Source of the DNA: Thysanoteuthis rhombus
Taxonomy: Eukaryota > Mollusca > Cephalopoda > Oegopsida > Thysanoteuthidae
Assembly: GCA_963457665.1 (NCBI GenBank)
Contig: OY735219.1
Location: 37,444,477-37,508,476, forward strand
Length of the DNA: 64,000 bases
Reading direction: 5' to 3'
Shown here: positions 59,922 to 64,000 of the stretch, one piece after another
How the letters are laid out: every line of letters begins with the position of its first letter
Position numbering within the stretch: the first letter of the stretch is position 1
Made by a program: the position numbers and the translations under genes
Notes under the pieces: generated by a model
Seen by the model: the letters and a program-made list of their open reading frames with translations, nothing else
Told to the model about the DNA's origin: nothing
Databases searched by the model: none

Positions 59922-62517
59922 GTTATCCACAGACAGCTGTTTCGTTGTATTACAACTCTTCAGTGTGGCTATAGACTATCCATTATCCCATCCAGTACCA
60001 CAAGGCAGGATCAAACCTTAGCTTCAGACCCGGAGGCTGGTATCCTCCCTCTACTCCACGGAACTAGATGGACAGTGAGGTTGAATTTAAAGCGATATAT
60101 TTATTTATCGTATATATTCCTCATCCACCAGAGTGCTCCATTCCATGTTCGAAGAGCATAGCACATATATATACATATATATAGACATTTCTATCATGAG
60201 GTCATCCTAGATAATGAGTTGTATAGGCAAGTTTCATAAATACAGTAAACCTTCATTAATACAGCTACCTGTAATCTGATTCCTCCACTAATCCGACACT
60301 GATTTCAAGTTTCCTTATGCATCATTTTGGCTGCACTAAATCTATTCCACTGCTAATGTGCTCTTGTAAACAGAGGCAAATGATTCCTGCTTGTTTTCCT
60401 GCTTTTATCAATATCATTTGCCCCTATTTAAACCCAAGTTATGAGAGTAAAAGAAGTGCATTCCGCTCTGTGAAGCAAAAACATCACTCATTAATGATTA
60501 AAGATTAATTTTTGGATTGTGATGTATCGGTGAAAAGTTTCCGCATGTGTTACAACTTCTATTGTGTCTTTTCTGAAGGTCATTTTATCCGTTGAAATAT
60601 ACATATACATACATATGTATATTATTGTGTCATCCACAGACAGCTGTTTTGTTGTATTACAAGAAGAGATAGAAAGAAAAACTGCTATATTTTCTGCTGA
60701 CAGTGACTCAAAGAGAGATGTGTCTGATAAAAACAATGGAAAAACGGAAGAAGTTAAGAACTAGATAAAGTGGTTTAAACCGTGTGTAAAAGAAGGCGTT
60801 GAACTGTCTGGAGATACGTCGGAAGAACAAGCATGAGTGTTTCATGGAGAAGTAGCATTAGATTATGTGTGATTATAGTGAAGGCTGGTTTCATCTGGTC
60901 TCAATGGTGCAGGAATAATGAAGTTCTACTGGGTCTACATTTGTGGACTAAGAAAGACAACCAGAAATTAGTCATACCTAATAAAAGCTGTCCTACGAAA
61001 TTTACTTGGTTTCCTTGAATCATGACTTGTTTCCCCAATGATTTGTTGTCAGCCTGAGAGACACTTGTGCTGCAGGCTACACCGACACTGACTTCACGGG
61101 CAAAGTTTTCTGGAACAATCCCAAATGCTTCCAAGTTGAACACAATAGTGGCCTGAAAAAAAAAAAAAAGGATTGAAAGCAGTGAATTATGAGCAGCTGA
61201 GAGAGGACAACTTTAGAACATAGGCTAAACAACAGAATCAAAAGAAAAATGGGTCTGGTCACCCGATATGAACCATCATGTGACCAATGTCTCTAAGAAG
61301 CATTCCATGTTGGGGTGATTATACAAAAACTGGAAAAAGGGGTGATCAATGAATAGGTTACTTCTCTCACATTTAGTGGGCAGTGATCTCTAAAAAAAAA
61401 AGTCTGAATTTTCCCAAAAGAAGTGTGAATGCTGCTGGACACAAAATTAGGGATCAATCTAGGATGATATTAGATTGCAAATTGACCCCCCCCCCAAAAA
61501 AAAAACAATGGGGGGGGCATAAAACAAACAAACAAAAAAAAAAAAAGAAAACATTTTCTCAACTTGCTGGCTGGAGTGTGCATGCACAAAATGCTTGTGT
61601 TTCTATAATGAACATTTAGGGCTGGGCAAAGTCCGGATGTATAGATGAAAAAATAGATACTTATAAATATTAGAACACATGAATAACTTAAACCTAGCAA
61701 CAGTGTTTAAATGGTCTGTTGCGGGTAGTAGTGATTATGATGCATGCAAACATCTTTGAGGCTTGTTTATTGGGGGCAGTGGTTTCAAAATGAGGGTCAC
61801 AAGATGGTTTGCGACGGAAAAGAAAAAGGAAAAAATGTTGAGAGTAAAGAATAGTGCAAATCAGAATTTCAGAATATAAAGTGTTGTCGAGACTCTGGAA
61901 TACTTGATTATTGAATAAAAGTAAAATGAAGGAACACTGAAATCATGTTCCTGCCCTGAGGGTTGTCTGGCACAAAGAATTCAGTAATCAAGGTCATGAT
62001 CAAAAAAGTTGGGGAAACACTGATTTAGGGCTTGATAAAATGGCAAAGATGTACAGGTGAAAATTTCTGAAAGAGAAGATACAGTATATGCTTATGAGCG
62101 TGTGTGTATGTAAGGTTTGACTGGTGGCTGGGATAGTTGCATATTTCCTCACTGGTGTTAATGGACAGAGTTCAAGCCAGGGTAAGAGCTAGGATTTTCA
62201 ATGATGATTTCCAAGCCCAAGAAATAGGGGATTCCAAGTAGAAAATTTCAAGTAGAAAATATTAGAAATAGACATATATTGCAAGATGCAATCCATAAGT
62301 TTGGGGAATTCAAAGAGACTGGTCAATCTGTTCATCAGTCAAGTTACACAGCATAACTGTCTCAATGGATATTTTAAAACATCTTTCGAAATTACTCCAC
62401 CCAGAAATAAAGAAACTCATTTTCTATCAATTTTTTTCTTTCTTTGAGGAAACTTTTTCACACCCCAAGTTCCCCAAACTTTTGGGTAGCATGTTTTATG
62501 CATACACAGCATGTTTT

Positions 62518-62563
<46 letters not shown>

Positions 62564-62973
62564 TCTGTACTATACCCATCTTACCCACACAATCTAATAC
62601 TAAACCATTACCCTACAACCCTAACATCTTATAGCCTCTCCATGACCTGCTACTGCTGCTGATATTATAACCTGCCACAGACCAACAAAGACTTCACCAC
62701 AGACAGAACAAATTCCCACACATCATGATGACCCTAAAGGAATCCTCCTCCTTGATTACCATTTTTGCTTCCAAAGCAAAACATCAGATGTTAAATTCTT
62801 TTTCTATGAAAACCTTTTAACCACTGAAAGGTACACACACACCAGATGCTACTGAAGTTGGGAACATATACTGAAACATATAACACACCAATTCATTCAT
62901 TTATGGATTAATAAATAGATAAACAAAATCTCCATACACTCTTACTCCTGAGTCTGTCTCATTCCCCATTGTT

Positions 62974-63051
<78 letters not shown>

Positions 63052-64000
63052 TGAAAAACAGAAAATTTTCTTCAGTGGCTCATTACAGATTGTACATTCT
63101 GTTTCATCAGAAAATCTTTTTTTTAAATGAAATAGAATGTATAATCTGTACACAGATGAAAGAGAAAGGGTCTAATTCATTTTCTTTTTACACTTGGCGT
63201 ATCCTGATGAGGTGTTTGGTGTATTTTTGACTATATTTAGAATATTTTTTGCAGGTTTTCAGCTATTTTTGGCAATCAAAAAAAATTTAGTGCTTTTTGG
63301 CAGTCAAACTAGTGCAAGAAATATTTTTTGATTTGGCAACACTGACCTGATTGGCCTCTAGCATGAATATGTCTGTGCTACCGATGGCCGGATTTGACAG
63401 TTATGGGGGTCAATGCATAACAATTCTTAGGGTTCTTACTGTTCAGCAATTATTTTGAGCGCTAAATTTAACGTTTTGAAAATTGGGGTCCATGCTCAAA
63501 CTATATTATAAGTGATTCTCTGTTATATCGAGCCAAGTTGTGACAAGTCTATAGTGTATTAACTTTGAAAGAAGTCTTACCTTTTTATTATTCATTCGTT
63601 TCTGCACTTCCATGGTGATATTTTTGATCTGGCCTTTCCTTAGAATTGGAGTTTGTCCTTGGATTCTCAGCTCATGGGCGATTTCCATCTTGCCAATCAA
63701 ACTGTCTCAAAAGAAAACAAAAAAATCATTTCGAATGTTCTATCATTTTAATTAATAATTCTTTACTAGTATTTCCTTTCAGCATCCATTTTTTTGTTGC
63801 TCTTAAACTTCACTCAAGCTATCAGTCTATAGCAGTGAGTAAACAGTGTGGATTGGAAATAATTTTAACCCAGGAAATTTTTTTTGCCTTTTTTTTTAAT
63901 TTCAAAGTCTTTCACTAAAACACTAATGTTTTATCTTTCAACAAATATACATATATATATATCAGCAGCCTGGATACAATTTTTTACTCACAAGGCAAAG
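56196..64000 (-). CDS. EIF2D: Eukaryotic translation initiation factor 2D, C-terminal exons (partial)
   Basis: eIF2D (ligatin) delivers tRNA to the ribosomal P site without GTP and helps recycle post-termination 40S subunits. Minus-strand exons 63992-64000 (edge), 63581-63701, 60978-61152 and 56196-56272 join in frame to the stop TAA at 56198-56196. They read LIGKMEIAHELRIQGQTPIL, RKGQIKNITMEVQKR, then the SUI1 domain ATIVFNLEAFGIVPENF... with the signature IQGNQVNFVGQLLLGKY, and a basic tail APKKRKGKGK. The linker before SUI1 (QGQTPILRKGQI) and the short lysine tail fit eIF2D better than DENR or eIF1. The N-terminal PUA-like and SWIB parts lie right of the window. The last intron is 4.7 kb and full of repeats. 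Confidence 0.87.
56470..56755 (+). repeat. Dispersed repeat family R4, copy 2 (EIF2D intron)
   Basis: Second copy of 46425-46720, including ctctttagacagtgatacaa / ggttacacag and agaaccagtaggactaaaaa, with the same terminal (CT)n tract. Confidence 0.65.
57768..58130. repeat. Dispersed repeat pair (copy of 7787-8035)
   Basis: Shares agattaaaaactgaaaagtt / taaaatgat, tttatcaagtccatttccgt / ggccaatttt, ttccagttggaggaaaaatg and cttataagcctctgtcat with the NUP155-intron copy; same orientation. Confidence 0.6.
58762..59139 (-). mobile_element. MITE family M3, copy 3 (EIF2D intron)
   Basis: Plus-strand ends are ttagtcactcaatagaaacc and agtttcgcttgatggtttct / aa, which are inverted to each other. 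The core gggcagtgatcattaaaaaa / gtct is present in reverse. The gtgagagaagtaactta block has been lost. Confidence 0.65.
59851..60085 (-). repeat. tRNA-derived SINE with internal (TA)n
   Basis: On the minus strand, an A-box-like region (about 60068-60047, tagttccgtggagtagaggg) and a B-box-like aggtttgatcctg (60018-60006) lie about 30 bases apart. The body has gttgtaatacaacgaaacag / ctgtctgtggataacaca, a (TA)n tract at 59886-59915, and a tail tatttcaatggataaaatga. A short inverted copy of the tail (tatatttcaatggataagac) lies at 59716-59737. Confidence 0.6.
60575..60662 (-). repeat. Headless SINE fragment
   Basis: ctgaaggtcattttatccgt / tgaaatatacatat, then tattgtgtcatccacagaca / gctgttttgttgtattacaa matches 59858-59954 closely. 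The tRNA-like head is absent: a second insertion of the same SINE family, or a local duplication. Confidence 0.6.
60978..61152 (-). CDS. EIF2D: EIF2D exon (SUI1 core)
   Basis: Fifty-eight codons plus one base: ATIVFNLEAFGI, then VGVACSTSVSQADNKSLGKQ and VMIQGNQVNFVGQLLL. The IQGNQ turn is the SUI1 signature. Acceptor tttcag, donor gtatga. Confidence 0.9.
61255..61500 (-). mobile_element. MITE family M3, copy 4, truncated
   Basis: Contains aataggttacttctctcaca and gtgggcagtgatctctaaaa, the reverse of the M3 core, and runs into a C9 tract and A-rich sequence. The distal terminus is not found. Confidence 0.55.
61640..61740. repeat. Dispersed repeat pair (copy of 5552-5650)
   Basis: attagaacacatgaataact / taaacctagcaacagtg and ggtctgttgcgggtagtagt / gattatga match the NUP155-intron copy. 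Confidence 0.5.
61777..62022. mobile_element. hAT-like non-autonomous element M2, copy 2 (EIF2D intron)
   Basis: From cagtggtttcaaaatgaggg to aaaagttggggaaacactg. Flanks attggggg and atttaggg agree at 6 of 8. It is internally shorter than 18618-19008, and no open frame is kept. Confidence 0.65.
62521..62561. repeat. Microsatellite (TA)n
   Basis: About 40 bases of uninterrupted TA in an EIF2D intron. Confidence 0.97.
62976..63040. repeat. Microsatellite (TA)n(CA)n
   Basis: About 64 bases of TA followed by a short CA run. Frames reading YIYIYI across it are artefacts. Confidence 0.97.
63330..63348. repeat. Solitary hAT-like terminus
   Basis: tttggcaacactg is the same end as the M4 MITEs, but no partner end is evident nearby. 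A truncated element is likely. Confidence 0.35.
63581..63701 (-). CDS. EIF2D: EIF2D exon (linker before SUI1)
   Basis: One base plus 40 codons, LIGKMEIAHELRIQGQTPIL and onward to RMNNKK. Acceptor gagacag, donor gtaaga. It corresponds to the family's KM.PA..V...GQEP...KG.I segment leading into SUI1. Confidence 0.87.
63992..64000 (-). CDS. EIF2D: EIF2D exon end at window edge
   Basis: Minus-strand CTTTGCCTT|gtgagt offers a strong donor, and the exon would end with two codon bases, as the next exon (one base, then TTG) requires. With only nine bases visible the call is tentative. Confidence 0.5.

Noticed and set aside
62365-63153. Frames rich in Tyr-Ile in EIF2D introns
   Set aside because: They arise from (TA)n microsatellites.

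Overview
The window is nuclear DNA of an animal: AT-rich, intron-rich and heavily loaded with transposon debris. Three conserved eukaryotic genes can be read exon by exon. Intron sizes of about 0.1-5 kb, gene deserts of 12-19 kb, tRNA-derived SINEs, many short inverted-repeat (MITE-like) elements and long TA/TG microsatellites suit a lophotrochozoan. A mollusc, possibly a cephalopod, is my best guess. That is inference; no marker in the sequence fixes the species.

Layout. (1) 1-14841, plus strand: the C-terminal half of the nucleoporin NUP155 in 16 exons whose phases join without a break, giving 654 residues plus a stop. The N-terminal half lies left of the window. (2) 14842-33540: gene-poor. 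It holds the NUP155 3' UTR, hAT-like MITEs with 8-bp target duplications, a fold-back element, a degenerate tandem array built on AGGTCA/TGACCT, and a decayed LINE on the minus strand. (3) 33890-43480, plus strand: DNAJA1 (type A Hsp40). It has a compact promoter with a heat-shock element, a 5'-UTR exon, a 5.2-kb first intron and five coding exons (401 residues, complete). One intron uses a GC donor. (4) 43480-56195: gene-poor, with a piggyBac-like MITE, a near-perfect 43-bp-arm hairpin, a Tigger/pogo-like element, a SINE and a second AGGTCA/TGACCT array. (5) 56196-64000, minus strand: the last exons of EIF2D (SUI1 domain). The gene is convergent with DNAJA1 and enters from the right edge.

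The genes do not form one pathway: nuclear pore scaffold, cytosolic chaperone and non-canonical translation initiation/recycling. The DNAJA1 promoter shows the expected heat-shock logic. I found no CRISPR array, operon or clear multi-gene novel system. The unusual content lies in the repeats: several unnamed MITE families with two to four copies here, two related nuclear-receptor-half-site-like arrays, and three strong DNA hairpins that would make double-stranded RNA if transcribed.
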